Positions 8,159 to 17,271 of a DNA stretch of 64,000 bases are shown here, one piece after another (positions within the stretch are counted from its first letter, which is position 1; every line of letters begins with the position of its first letter). Made by a program: the position numbers and the translations under genes. The stretch comes from Desulfobacula sp964636495 (GTDB lineage: Bacteria > Desulfobacterota > Desulfobacteria > Desulfobacterales > Desulfobacteraceae): contig CAZWSL010000014.1 of the NCBI GenBank assembly GCA_964636495.1, positions 6,194 to 70,193 of the forward strand. The letters are read 5' to 3'. Under the pieces are notes generated by a model. The model did not search any database. It was given only the letters and a program-made list of their open reading frames with translations, and was not told the origin of the DNA.

Positions 8159-9701
8159 ATCAAATTGTGTAAACATTTTAATGATTCTTGACGGATGGGG
8201 GATAAACAGCAAAAAGGAGGGTAATGCCTTTGAGAGTGCTGACACCCCTTTTCTCGATTCTCTGATCAATGACTTTCCAAACTGCAGGCTTGAATGCTCT
8301 GGAAATGCAGTGGGCTTGCCCCGTGGAACCATGGGAAACTCTGAAGTGGGCCATATGAATATTGGCGCAGGAAGAAAAGTACTGCAGGGTTTAGTAAGAA
8401 TAAATCAAGCCATTGAAGATAAATCTTTTTTTCAGATCCATGAGTTTAAAAATATCATGGAAAAAATTTCTGAGTCAGGCAGAAATCTTCATCTGATGGG
8501 ATTATTATCCAATGGCGGAGTCCACTCACATATCTCCCATCTTCTGGCTTTAATTGATATGGCAGGAGATCACCATATTGAAAACCTGTTTATTCATCCA
8601 ATTTTAGACGGCAGGGACACTTCCCCAACAGATGGAGTTAAATATATCCGGCAGCTTCAACATTATCTGCAGACTTCAAAGGCAGGCAGAATTACCACCC
8701 TTACAGGCCGGTACTGGGCTATGGACAGAGATACAAGATGGGAAAGAATTGAAAAGGCATACAATCTCTATACAAATGCTGAAGGTAAATTTGAACGCGA
8801 TCCTGTCAGAGCAGTCGAAAAAGCGTATGAATCCGGAATTACAGATGAATTTATGGAGCCTGTTTTCCTTTTAGACAGTGACGGCACAGAGAATGTACAT
8901 AGCGGCACGGTTGAAGATGGAGACGGCATAATCTTTTTTAATTTCAGGGCTGACAGAGCAAAGGAAATTACAAGAGCATTTACAGAAGACAATTTTACCT
9001 GCTTTAAAAGGGGCAGCAGAAAAAAACTGTCAGATTTTGTCTGTATGACCCGGTATGATGAAAATTTCAATCTGCCTGTGGCATTTGCTCCCCAGCGCCT
9101 TGATAACATTCTCGGTGAAATCCTCAGCAGAGATGAAATTTCACAACTGAGAATCGCTGAAACTGAAAAATATGCGCATGTCACTTATTTTTTCAACGGA
9201 GGCGATGAAAAAATCTTTAATAAAGAGGAGAGAATACTCATACCTTCACCACGGGATGTAGAAACCTATGATCAGAAACCGGAGATGAGTGCCTTGGAAG
9301 TTGCTGACCGAGCCTGTGAAGAAATAAAATCAGACAGATTCAGATTTATCATACTCAATTTTGCTAATATGGATATGGTCGGCCACACAGGAGTTTTCAA
9401 GGCAGCTGTAAAAGCATGTGAAACCGTTGATAAATGCGTAGAAAAAGTGGTGAAGGCAATATGGGAAACAGGAGGCACTGCCATTGTAACAGCAGATCAT
9501 GGAAACTCGGAACATATGACTGCAGATGACGGGTCACCTCATACGGCTCACACTTTGAATCCTGTAAGAATGATACTTGCGGGAGAAAATTTTAAAACCA
9601 GGTTAATGAAAAATGGTGTTCTCGGAGATATTGCGCCAACTGTTTTAGATATTCTCAATATTGAAAAACCCGATGAAATGACTGGAGTATCTTTAATATG
9701 A
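8148..9701 (+). CDS. gpmI: 2,3-bisphosphoglycerate-independent phosphoglycerate mutase
   Basis: Mn-dependent interconversion of 3- and 2-phosphoglycerate. I place the start at the GTG at 8148 (MKSESNCVNILMILDGWG) because a GGAG lies nine bases upstream; the longer open frame from 7995 merely runs inside rsfS. Motifs seen: LMILDGWG metal site, the nucleophile region PRGTMGNSEVGHMNIGAG, HPILDGRDTSP, RYWAMDRDTRW, NFRADRAKEI, FANMDMVGHTG and TADHGNSE. About 517 residues, the usual length. Confidence 0.96.
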   Translation: MKSESNCVNILMILDGWGINSKKEGNAFESADTPFLDSLINDFPNCRLECSGNAVGLPRGTMGNSEVGHMNIGAGRKVLQGLVRINQAIEDKSFFQIHEFKNIMEKISESGRNLHLMGLLSNGGVHSHISHLLALIDMAGDHHIENLFIHPILDGRDTSPTDGVKYIRQLQHYLQTSKAGRITTLTGRYWAMDRDTRWERIEKAYNLYTNAEGKFERDPVRAVEKAYESGITDEFMEPVFLLDSDGTENVHSGTVEDGDGIIFFNFRADRAKEITRAFTEDNFTCFKRGSRKKLSDFVCMTRYDENFNLPVAFAPQRLDNILGEILSRDEISQLRIAETEKYAHVTYFFNGGDEKIFNKEERILIPSPRDVETYDQKPEMSALEVADRACEEIKSDRFRFIILNFANMDMVGHTGVFKAAVKACETVDKCVEKVVKAIWETGGTAIVTADHGNSEHMTADDGSPHTAHTLNPVRMILAGENFKTRLMKNGVLGDIAPTVLDILNIEKPDEMTGVSLI

Positions 9702-10219
9702 AATTTGATGATGCGAGTATTATTACCGATTATATTACCGGCAAACCAATTAAAAATGTGGGCCCGGAAAGATCCCGGCAAATTTTTGAAAGATTTCTTA
9801 TCCATGAGAAAGGGTGGAAAAAAAAGGATATAAGAGTTGATGAAAAAATCATTGTCCAGTTCAAGGGAGAGGATTATATTTCAAAAATTGACTTGATCGT
9901 TTTCTGTCAGGATAAAGCATGTATGGCTGTCACATGTGTTGCAGGATCAATCGGTTCATATGAGAGAGAAATTCTTGCAGGAGCAAGGTTGATCTATGAA
10001 TATCAGATACCCCTTGCTGTTTCAACCGATGCAGCAGATGCCATTGTAATGGATACCCTTACAGGGAAAAAAACCGGTCAGGGTCTTGATGCTGTGCCAT
10101 CAGCTGAAAAAATCCTTGACCTGCTTCCTTCATTCAAATTTAAAACATTTAACCCCGACAGAAGAGAGCGGGAAATGATCATCTTCCGTTCCTTTAATAT
10201 GGAAAAAGTTAATAAATAA
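9698..10219 (+). CDS. Type I restriction-type HsdR N-terminal domain protein (stand-alone)
   Basis: 173-residue protein overlapping gpmI by four bases. Residues 20-120 look like the N-terminal nuclease-like domain found in HsdR and in many stand-alone proteins of Desulfobacterota: PERSRQIFERFLIHEKGW, then IDLIVFCQDKACMAVTCVAG where D and a later residue would form a PD-(D/E)xK-like core, although the usual E-x-K is replaced by A-V-T. No helicase or HsdM/S partners are nearby, so a restriction role is not supported. Function unknown. Confidence 0.65.
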   Translation: MKFDDASIITDYITGKPIKNVGPERSRQIFERFLIHEKGWKKKDIRVDEKIIVQFKGEDYISKIDLIVFCQDKACMAVTCVAGSIGSYEREILAGARLIYEYQIPLAVSTDAADAIVMDTLTGKKTGQGLDAVPSAEKILDLLPSFKFKTFNPDRREREMIIFRSFNMEKVNK

Positions 10220-10248
10220 TTATCACTCTTTGCAAGTTGAGCAATCAT

Positions 10249-11112
10249 ATGCAGATGAACCAGCAACTGTTTGTCACAGATTTTGACGGAACACTCCTAA
10301 AAGATAATAAAACGGTCTCCTGGAAAGACATTGATACATTTAAAAGGCTTAAAGAGAGAAATGTTCTAATTGCTGTTGCAACAGGCAGATCATTTCATCT
10401 GTTTCAAAAAGCGTTATCTGCCATGGAAGACGCTGTTGGAAAATTTGATTTACCCGTTGATTATGTCATCTTTTCAACAGGTGCCGGCATAATGGATTTA
10501 ACTTCCAACAGTTTAATTTACAAAAGGGTTATTGATCACCTTGCAGTTAAAAAAATCACAACATATTTTGATTCCTGCCGGATTGATTATATGGTGCATA
10601 AAGCCATCCCTGACACCAATACTTTTTTCTATAAATCTTTTAATAACCATAATGAAGATTTTACCGCCCGGCTCGGGCTCTATAAACAATTTGCAAAGCC
10701 TTTCCCAGCATATTTTAAAGATTTTGGTCATGCCACTCAGGTGCTTGGAATTATCCCGCATACAGAGGCATCTTACACCGCAGATGTCATACAGGAAAAG
10801 CTGTCAGATTTCAGTGTCATACAGGCAACTTCTCCCCTGGACCATAAATCATCATGGATAGAGGTGTTTCATAAAGATGTTTCAAAAAGCCAGGCTGTTT
10901 CCTGGCTGTCACACAGGCTGGGAATCATGAATAAAAATATAACCTCCATTGGCAATGATTATAATGATGAAGATCTTCTTTTATGGTCGGGACATGCCTA
11001 TGTGGTCAGTAATGCACCTGATTACCTTAAAAGCAGGTTTCATACGGTATCATCAAATAACAATTCAGGCGTAACAGATGCCACAATACGCTCCGGACTT
11101 TTACAGGGATAG
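10249..11112 (+). CDS. HAD-superfamily hydrolase, Cof type
   Basis: Cytoplasmic phosphatase of the Cof/sucrose-phosphatase-like HAD group. Motif I is TDFDGTLLKD, motif II lies in VAVATGRS, and motif IV in SIGNDYNDEDLL. The cap region (about 90-190) is mid-length. The natural substrate cannot be told from sequence. The first candidate start is a TTG at 10237; I prefer the ATG at 10249 or 10255 as neither has a clear ribosome-binding site. It converges with the small gene at 11155. Confidence 0.82.
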   Translation: MQMNQQLFVTDFDGTLLKDNKTVSWKDIDTFKRLKERNVLIAVATGRSFHLFQKALSAMEDAVGKFDLPVDYVIFSTGAGIMDLTSNSLIYKRVIDHLAVKKITTYFDSCRIDYMVHKAIPDTNTFFYKSFNNHNEDFTARLGLYKQFAKPFPAYFKDFGHATQVLGIIPHTEASYTADVIQEKLSDFSVIQATSPLDHKSSWIEVFHKDVSKSQAVSWLSHRLGIMNKNITSIGNDYNDEDLLLWSGHAYVVSNAPDYLKSRFHTVSSNNNSGVTDATIRSGLLQG

Positions 11113-11154
11113 AGAGATTTTAAGGTTGAACCCTGCATACCGTATTTGCGGATA

Positions 11155-11505
11155 CTATATTTTCAGGCCGTCTTTTTTTAAAAGTTCAGTGTAAAAGATT
11201 GAAAACTCGTACATTCCCTTGATTTTCTCATCATCATTTATAATACCAAGGCACATCTCAAAGGCACCCTGTGCAAAAGCATTGGAGTAATCATCATGAT
11301 CAATCCCTGATAAAAACTCCCGGATCAACTCCTGACTGGTACGTTTGGTTTTATCCTTTCTGATATCAATGGGATCTTTAGGCTCCTGAAAAGGATCCCA
11401 GGTTTCATAACCTCTTTTGATTATCTGTTTTTGTCCCCTTTTACCCATGGAATCAAAGATTGCTTTTTTCTTCTCTTCTATCTGAGTTTTTGTAAATTTT
11501 TCCAT
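11155..11505 (-). CDS. Conserved-looking hypothetical protein
   Basis: 116-residue, soluble, charged protein without signal or membrane segment. It begins with a lysine-rich helix (MEKFTKTQIEEKKKAIFDSM) and has a central KRGYETWDPFQEPKDPIDIRKD segment followed by helices. I do not recognise it. It sits 5 bp downstream of the YkgJ-like gene in what looks like the tail of the rpmH-to-mnmE operon, so cotranscription with tRNA-modification and membrane-insertion genes is likely. Confidence 0.7.
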   Translation of the reverse strand: MEKFTKTQIEEKKKAIFDSMGKRGQKQIIKRGYETWDPFQEPKDPIDIRKDKTKRTSQELIREFLSGIDHDDYSNAFAQGAFEMCLGIINDDEKIKGMYEFSIFYTELLKKDGLKI

Positions 11506-11510
11506 TATTT

Positions 11511-12155
11511 TTAAACTCCAAGATACGCTTCATCAAAATGTGTAATCATGGCCATTGAAACCGGAATTAAAAGTTCATGCATCTTAATATTTTCAGATTT
11601 GATATCTTTTATAAGCTCGATTGAAAGAAGCTGCAACTGGGAATATATCTTATCCATATTCAATGTTGGATATGATGCACCCTGTTTAAAATTTGTTCTT
11701 CCGCAGATATGGCTTGATCCTTCCGTGGAAGTTGGAATGCCATATACTCTGCATGTAATGGGGCGATGCTCATACATGACGCATAGATTATCTTCTCCCA
11801 GCAGGGGGCACCTGACTCTCTCTTTGGACATTTTCCCTAAAATTTCAATCTGATCTGCACCTTTTTTGATCTCTTTAAATGCATCTCTCTTCATTTTCAC
11901 CAGAGCTCTGTCAGTTTTATCTGCGATTTCAATGAGTGAATTTTTTTCTCCGCCTAAAAATCTGTTTAAAAATTGATGATTCAAATAGAGTGCTTCTATA
12001 ATTGTCAGATCAAAAATTGCATAGCAGCAATCACTGCATTTCTCCCTGCAGAAAACCTCTTTGGGATACTCTTTTTTTACACGTTCAAACACCCCGTCCA
12101 CCAGATGGACCAGTGCCTCATATTTAACAAAATGCTTTTTCAAGTCTAGTGCCAT
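11511..12155 (-). CDS. YkgJ-family cysteine-cluster (zinc or Fe-S) protein
   Basis: 214-residue protein with the CxxCxxCC-type cluster of the YkgJ/DUF family: FCREKCSDCCYAIFDLT near residue 35-50 and a second pair further on in RCPLLGEDNLCVMYEHRPITCRVYGIPT. These cysteines are expected to bind zinc or an iron-sulfur cluster. The cellular role of this family is not known. It lies 11 bp after mnmE on the same strand. Confidence 0.85.
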   Translation of the reverse strand: MALDLKKHFVKYEALVHLVDGVFERVKKEYPKEVFCREKCSDCCYAIFDLTIIEALYLNHQFLNRFLGGEKNSLIEIADKTDRALVKMKRDAFKEIKKGADQIEILGKMSKERVRCPLLGEDNLCVMYEHRPITCRVYGIPTSTEGSSHICGRTNFKQGASYPTLNMDKIYSQLQLLSIELIKDIKSENIKMHELLIPVSMAMITHFDEAYLGV

Positions 12156-12166
12156 ATTTTTTTCCT

Positions 12167-13555
12167 TTATTTACCAATACAAAAATTATTGAAAATATTA
12201 TCCAGTATATCAAGGGAAGCTGTCTCCCCGGTAATTGTTCCTAAACAGTCAATACTGCTTTTAAGATCAATGGCAATCATCTCTTCAGCCAGGTCATTTC
12301 TCAATCCTGTTTTTACTTCAACAAGACCTTTAACAGCCTGCTCAAGAGCTTTTTTATGCCGCAGGTTTGGAACAATTGATGTTGTTCCCAAGTTCAGATC
12401 ATTTATACAGGTATCAACAATTTTCTGTTTCAGTTTTTTAATACCTCTATTCAAAAGTGCTGAAATCTCGATTTGGGGGATATGCTGATATTTTTCTGAA
12501 AGCTTTGGGAGATTGTTTTCCTCAAGATCTATTTTATTAATAATAAAAATCACTTTTACACTGTTCTGTTTATCTGGCGGCAGTGTTTTTTCAAATTCAA
12601 TATCAGAAAAAAACGTACCCGGCTCTTTCATGAATAACAGAATATCTGACTTGCTGATATGATCTCTGGCTTTTTCTATACCTATAATTTCAACAAGATC
12701 ATCTGTCTGATGGATCCCTGCAGTATCAGCTATTACAAATGGTATCCCGTCAATGTTAATCCCCTCTTCAACAGGATCCCTTGTTGTTCCCGGAATGTGT
12801 GTGACAATTGAGCGGTCCTGTTCAAGCAGCCTGTTCATCAAACTTGACTTACCCACATTTGGAGCGCCGCAGATAGTAATTCTTATACCATTTTTTAAAA
12901 AAGAGGCATCATCATGCTGTTTAATAAACTCCCGGCATTCTGCAAGTACGGTATCAATTATTTCAATCTCTTTTTCAGAAGCGTTAAAAGAGTCCACATC
13001 GTCGGGAAAATCTATATTGACCTCAATTAAAGATAATAGATCGATAAGCAGTTCTCTTAAATGATCTATCCTGTTTTTCAGGGCTCCAAGATTCTGAGAC
13101 GAAGCAAATTTTAGAGCATTCACAGACTTTGCATTTATTATATCAGCCACAGCTTCTGCCTGGGTCAGATCGATCCTGTTATTTAAAAACGCTCTTTTTG
13201 TAAACTCCCCAGGTTCAGCAAACCTTGCCCCGCAGGAGAGAATCTGATCCAGGATGGCACGTAAGACAATAACGCCTGCATGGGCCTGAATCTCTATAAC
13301 ATCCTGAGCAGTATAAGATCTGGGTTTCTGCATCGGTATAAGCAGAACCTCATCTATCACATTTTGATTTTCCAGGTCAAAAATATATCCGTGATAGACT
13401 GTGTGAGATCTGAAAACAGGGCATTTCCCAGGATTTGACTTCTCTGTTGAAAAAAGTTTTGACGCAATATCAAAGGCCATATCACCTGATATGCGTATGA
13501 CACCTATACCGCCATTTCCTGATGGAGTAGCTATGGCAGCAATTGTATCGTTCAT
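12167..13555 (-). CDS. mnmE: tRNA uridine-5-carboxymethylaminomethyl modification GTPase MnmE
   Basis: GTPase that works with MnmG to modify U34 of several tRNAs. Order seen: N-terminal tetrahydrofolate-binding domain (1-118, with TIAAIATPSGNGGIGVIRISG), helical domain, inserted G domain from about 215 with P-loop GAPNVGKSSLMN, TRDPVEEG switch I, DTAGI and NKID motifs, and the C-terminal catalytic CIGK. 462 residues. It follows jag by 7 bp. Confidence 0.97.
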   Translation of the reverse strand: MNDTIAAIATPSGNGGIGVIRISGDMAFDIASKLFSTEKSNPGKCPVFRSHTVYHGYIFDLENQNVIDEVLLIPMQKPRSYTAQDVIEIQAHAGVIVLRAILDQILSCGARFAEPGEFTKRAFLNNRIDLTQAEAVADIINAKSVNALKFASSQNLGALKNRIDHLRELLIDLLSLIEVNIDFPDDVDSFNASEKEIEIIDTVLAECREFIKQHDDASFLKNGIRITICGAPNVGKSSLMNRLLEQDRSIVTHIPGTTRDPVEEGINIDGIPFVIADTAGIHQTDDLVEIIGIEKARDHISKSDILLFMKEPGTFFSDIEFEKTLPPDKQNSVKVIFIINKIDLEENNLPKLSEKYQHIPQIEISALLNRGIKKLKQKIVDTCINDLNLGTTSIVPNLRHKKALEQAVKGLVEVKTGLRNDLAEEMIAIDLKSSIDCLGTITGETASLDILDNIFNNFCIGK

Positions 13556-13562
13556 GTCACCA

Positions 13563-14345
13563 CTATCTTTTAGACCGTTTTCTTCCTTTAAATGAATTTT
13601 TCTTTTTAGGAAAAATCACAAGCCGCCTGTAATATCCATCCCCCATACTCTGGGTTCTGACCTGATTGTCCTCTTTCAGTGCCAGATGAACAATACGTCT
13701 GTCCTGGGCACTCATCTGATTAATAGTAGCAGGTCGCCCGGTCTTTTTTGCCTTGTCAGCCATTTTAAATGCAAGATGTTGAAGGTTATCTTTTCTGGTT
13801 TCCATATAACCTTCAATATCAACTCTCACTCTTACCCTTGTATCACTATGCCTGTTAATGATTTTATCAGTCAAAAACTGCATGGCATCAAGTGTCTGTC
13901 CTTTACGGCCAATCAGAATACCCGCATTGCCGCCTTCAATGCTTAAAGTCAATCTGTCATTACTGGTTTCACTTTTTACTCTGGCATCATCTGTGATAAG
14001 ATCTGCCATTTTCTGTAATGTTTCAACACCGAGATTTACAGATTCTTCTGAAACATCTGTGACTAAAGGTTGCTGTGGTGTCTTTATTCTTGTTTCTTTG
14101 CCAAATGCTTCATCCACAATGGACTGAACACCTTCTGACCGGACTCTGGCCTCTTCTTCAATATTGATTTCCGGAAGGCTTACTTTTATTCTCGCATCCT
14201 TTCTTCCGACAATTCCAAAAATTCCTGATGTTCCTTCAGAAATAACATCATATTTTAATTCATCAGCTAAAATATCTAATGTCGAGCAAGCGTTTTGAAT
14301 AGCGAGATCTACTGTTTTTCCGGAAAATTCCTGAGTTTGAGTCAT
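13563..14345 (-). CDS. jag: RNA-binding protein Jag/KhpB
   Basis: RNA-binding protein normally encoded next to yidC. The N-terminal Jag domain (about 8-55: KTVDLAIQNACSTLDIL) is followed by a KH domain (GGNAGILIGRKGQTLDAMQFL, with G-R-K-G loop) and an R3H domain (MSAQDRRIVHLALKED). The tail is Lys/Arg rich. I start at the ATG at 14345, preceded by AGGAGGTAAT, rather than at the upstream codon at 14366 which overlaps yidC. Confidence 0.94.
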   Translation of the reverse strand: MTQTQEFSGKTVDLAIQNACSTLDILADELKYDVISEGTSGIFGIVGRKDARIKVSLPEINIEEEARVRSEGVQSIVDEAFGKETRIKTPQQPLVTDVSEESVNLGVETLQKMADLITDDARVKSETSNDRLTLSIEGGNAGILIGRKGQTLDAMQFLTDKIINRHSDTRVRVRVDIEGYMETRKDNLQHLAFKMADKAKKTGRPATINQMSAQDRRIVHLALKEDNQVRTQSMGDGYYRRLVIFPKKKNSFKGRKRSKR

Positions 14346-14358
14346 ATTACCTCCTGCC

Positions 14359-16059
14359 TTAAGCAAATTTCTTTTGAATATAATACTGCTGCCCCATTGA
14401 AATGATATTGTTCACAAACATATACAGAACCAGTCCAGCCGGAAAATTAATAAATAAAACTGTCATAAATATGGGCATTAACATCATCATTTTTGCCTGT
14501 ATTGGATCTCCTGTTGAAGGTGTCATTTTCTGCTGGAGTAAAAAAGATGCTCCCATGATAAGCGTTAACATCGGCACACCATATGGAGCCTGCATCATTG
14601 GAATTGAAAAACCAAATTCAAACAGCCTGTCCGGAGCAGACAAATCAGCTATCCAGCCAAAAAACGGGGCATGCCGCAATTCAATCGCCTGGTAAAGCAT
14701 CCTGTACAAGGCAAAAAAGATGGGCATCTGAACAAGCATTGGAAGACAACCGCTTGCCGGATTGACTTTATATGTTTTATAGAGTGCCATTATCTCCTGA
14801 TTCATTTTCTGCTTGTCATTTTTATATTTCGCTCTGAGTTCTGTCATCAGGGGCTGGACTTTTTTCATTTTATTCATGGACTTGTAACTTTTTGTTCCAA
14901 GGGGCCAGAAAATAAGTTTGATCAAAACCGTTAAAAGAATAATTGCCACTCCATAATTTGGAATCACATCATAGATCGTATTCATTGTGATTAAAAGCGG
15001 CTTTGCAAGTATATTGAAAAACCCGAAATTGACAGCATTTTTAAAGCTGTTTTTATATTGTCCCAAAACTCTTAAACTTTTGGGTCCCAGGTAAAAAATA
15101 AAAGGATAGCTTGCCTGTTTACCAGGATCCAGCTTGTCCATCATCTGTATGAAATCGTTTGTAATAATATCATTTGCATAGGACAGTTTTATTTTTGTAT
15201 CAAGATTGACCGCCACATCTCCGGTTGATCCGGATGCCGCTCCCGGCATAACAGCTGTCATAAAATAACGTTCCATATATCCTGACCAGTCAATACTGCC
15301 GCTATAGGTATTCTGCTCTTCAATATCCTTCGGTTTAATAGTGGTATATTCATCATTAAGAAAAACAACCGGTCCTTCAAAAGCAAATCTTGATCTCTTT
15401 TTCACCTCATCATTAAAAATTCCAGGTGTTGAAATCACAATGGAATCGTTTAAGGACATTTCAGAACCGTTTTGCAGAACGACATCACAGTCGATCATAT
15501 AAGAGTCTGCATTAAAGGTGAAAATCTTTTTTATTACAAGACCCCTTTCAGTTACAAAAACAAATTCAATACTCCTGCTGCCCTGCGAAACTGAAAGTTT
15601 ATCCGTGTCAATACCTGCTATGTAAACTGCATTTTTCAGTTCTGGAACAGACTCTCTCTCGAAATCCAGTGTGAATACACCATGGGGAAGGTCTTTAGAA
15701 ACCAGTTGCTTCAATGGAGAGTCAGACTGGTTAGTTTTTTTGAATTTTTTAAGTTCAAACATTCTAACTGCAGCACCATATTCTGAAATAGAGATATTAT
15801 ACAGTGGTGTTGATACAGATATGGTTCTGAATTTGCTTTCAGGTCTGACAAGCGGCTGCGGTTTTTTAACAGGCATTTTATAGTCAGAGATATTTGAAAC
15901 TTTCTCTTCAACCTGTTGCTGATTCTCGTTTTGAGACTGCTGATTTTGGACTTGCTGCTGACTATTTTGTGGCACCGGCTTTACAAAAAATGTCTGATAG
16001 CCCACTAGAACTACCACAGAAAGCACAACTGCTAATAATAATCTTTTTTGTTCATCCAT
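14359..16059 (-). CDS. yidC: Membrane protein insertase YidC
   Basis: Inner-membrane insertase acting alone or with SecYEG. 566 residues: TM1 at the N-terminus (LLLAVVLSVVVLVGYQTFFV), a Gln-rich periplasmic linker, a large beta-sandwich periplasmic domain (about 70-340), and the conserved C-terminal bundle (YGVAIILLTVLIKLIFWPLG, with the catalytic Arg region KSYKSMNKMKKVQPLM). Gene order rnpA-yidD-yidC-jag-mnmE is classic. Confidence 0.97.
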   Translation of the reverse strand: MDEQKRLLLAVVLSVVVLVGYQTFFVKPVPQNSQQQVQNQQSQNENQQQVEEKVSNISDYKMPVKKPQPLVRPESKFRTISVSTPLYNISISEYGAAVRMFELKKFKKTNQSDSPLKQLVSKDLPHGVFTLDFERESVPELKNAVYIAGIDTDKLSVSQGSRSIEFVFVTERGLVIKKIFTFNADSYMIDCDVVLQNGSEMSLNDSIVISTPGIFNDEVKKRSRFAFEGPVVFLNDEYTTIKPKDIEEQNTYSGSIDWSGYMERYFMTAVMPGAASGSTGDVAVNLDTKIKLSYANDIITNDFIQMMDKLDPGKQASYPFIFYLGPKSLRVLGQYKNSFKNAVNFGFFNILAKPLLITMNTIYDVIPNYGVAIILLTVLIKLIFWPLGTKSYKSMNKMKKVQPLMTELRAKYKNDKQKMNQEIMALYKTYKVNPASGCLPMLVQMPIFFALYRMLYQAIELRHAPFFGWIADLSAPDRLFEFGFSIPMMQAPYGVPMLTLIMGASFLLQQKMTPSTGDPIQAKMMMLMPIFMTVLFINFPAGLVLYMFVNNIISMGQQYYIQKKFA

Positions 16060-16113
16060 TTTCTCTCCTAATGATAAATTTTCAAGAGAAAAACAGTATG
16101 GTACCAGGATAAA

Positions 16114-16323
16114 TTATGGAACTGGATCAAATCCTCCTGCATGGAATGGATGACAGCGCATGATCCTCTTAACGGAAAGTATTGTGCCTCTGAAACTCCC
16201 GTGTTTTTCAACAGCTTCAATGGCATATGCCGAACATGTCGGGTAGTAACGACAATTTTGTCCTGTTAAAGGTGAAATAAAATATTGATAAAATTTAATA
16301 AGTATTAATAATAACTTTTTCAT
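16114..16323 (-). CDS. yidD: Membrane protein insertion efficiency factor YidD
   Basis: 69-residue membrane-associated protein with the family signature: FYQYFISPLTGQNCRYYPTC, YAIEAVEKHGSFRGT and RCHPFHAGGFDPVP, including the three conserved cysteines. It overlaps rnpA by four bases and precedes yidC. Role in membrane insertion is inferred from the family. Confidence 0.95.
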   Translation of the reverse strand: MKKLLLILIKFYQYFISPLTGQNCRYYPTCSAYAIEAVEKHGSFRGTILSVKRIMRCHPFHAGGFDPVP

Positions 16324-16673
16324 AATTCTGCTACTGTTATTTTTGAAAAAAGTTTATCAAGCTTTTCAATAATTTCCCTGTTAGATAGCGCAGTCAGACC
16401 TTTTCTTGCAATGATATTTATATCCATGGGTTTTGAAATTTTTTCTTTATTATGTCTGAAATATTCTCTGATAACTCTTTTTATCCTGTTACGCTCTACT
16501 GCATTTCCTACTTTTTTTGATATTGTAATTCCAATTCGATTGTTTTGAGCTGTTCCTTTAAGCACAATTGCTATAAAGCAGTCTGAATATACTCTTTTCC
16601 CCTGTTTCGAAAGCTTTAAATATTGACCTCTTTTCAGAAGTCTGACTTCTTTTGGAAAACAAAAATTCTTCAA
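16320..16673 (-). CDS. rnpA: Ribonuclease P protein component
   Basis: Protein subunit of RNase P, which trims the 5' end of pre-tRNA. The RNR-type signature is present in VGNAVERNRIKRVIREYFR, with the preceding GITISKKVG strand. 117 residues. The start is a TTG preceded by GGAG; rpmH ends 12 bp upstream, as usual. Confidence 0.95.
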   Translation of the reverse strand: MKNFCFPKEVRLLKRGQYLKLSKQGKRVYSDCFIAIVLKGTAQNNRIGITISKKVGNAVERNRIKRVIREYFRHNKEKISKPMDINIIARKGLTALSNREIIEKLDKLFSKITVAEL

Positions 16674-16685
16674 TAAACTCCTTAA

Positions 16686-16820
16686 TTAAACGGCGAGTCT
16701 TTTTCTTCCTTTTGCTCTTCTGGCATTAATCACACGACGTCCACCAGTAGTAGACATTCTTTTAAGAAAGCCGTGCTTTCTTGTTCTTTTTCGATTGCTT
16801 GGCTGAAATGTTCGTTTCAT
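16686..16820 (-). CDS. rpmH: 50S ribosomal protein L34
   Basis: Too short for a typical gene-length cutoff. The reverse strand from ATG at 16820 gives 44 residues beginning MKRTFQPSNRKRTRKHGFLK and ending GRKRLAV, an unmistakable L34. It is the first gene of the rpmH-rnpA-yidD-yidC-jag-mnmE operon and has its own promoter just upstream. Confidence 0.98.
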   Translation of the reverse strand: MKRTFQPSNRKRTRKHGFLKRMSTTGGRRVINARRAKGRKRLAV

Positions 16821-16881
16821 AAATCTTAGTGTCCTTAACTTTAAATTACATAATTATATAGAGTCTTACCATAAACAATAT

Positions 16882-16910
16882 ATAATAGAGTTTTTTTAAA
16901 AAATTGTCAA
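16882..16910 (-). promoter_or_regulatory. Sigma70-type promoter of rpmH operon
   Basis: On the reverse strand TTGACA (complement of 16905-16910) and TATTAT (complement of 16882-16887) are separated by 17 bp. This is a near-consensus promoter about 60 bp ahead of rpmH and would drive the whole rpmH-to-mnmE operon. Confidence 0.75.
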
Positions 16911-16957
16911 GAATGAAAAACCGATTTCATAGTATATATCTCAATACTTGCTATAGT

Positions 16958-17137
16958 CCAGTGGAAGGGAATTTGTCTTTAAGGGAGTATTATGGATTTT
17001 GCTTACAAGCTCTTGGCGACTGAAGCGTTAAAACCACCAACTGTCTGACCGCAGGGAGTTTTGGTGGTTAGTGCAAGGAGCTTTAGAGCTTGTTGCAATA
17101 TCCAATAAGCGACTGTAAGACAAATTTCCTGGAAAGG
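16958..17137. repeat. ~180 bp imperfect palindromic element (MITE-like or structured RNA)
   Basis: The outer arms read GGGAATTTGTCTTTA near 16968 and TAAGACAAATTTCC near 17116, which are reverse complements with two mismatches. Nested inside are ACAAGCTC/GAGCTTGT and AACCACCAA/TTGGTGGTT. The whole segment could fold on itself into one long interrupted hairpin. It carries no gene. A miniature inverted-repeat element or a structured RNA are both possible; no target-site duplication was clearly recognised. Confidence 0.55.
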
Positions 17138-17271
17138 GTTATAGAAAAATCTTATGGCAAATATCCAGACCGATCTCTATATTTGCCGGATAAAAATGTC
17201 AAACCGTTCACACCGGTCCGCCCCCATACAGATTGTCTTGTCCATCTTGAAGGGTGAACAGTGTTGAAAAT
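17138..17271. other. Short gene-free gap with possible coding remnant
   Basis: On the plus strand an open stretch from about 17132 to the TGA near 17261 reads VIEKSYGKYPDRSLYLP and continues about 20 residues, with no start codon or ribosome-binding site. It may be the tail of a destroyed gene next to the palindromic element. No match was recognised. Confidence 0.2.

Noticed and set aside
17132..17261. About 40-codon open stretch after the palindromic element
   Set aside because: No start codon or ribosome-binding site and no recognised homology; kept only as a possible remnant.
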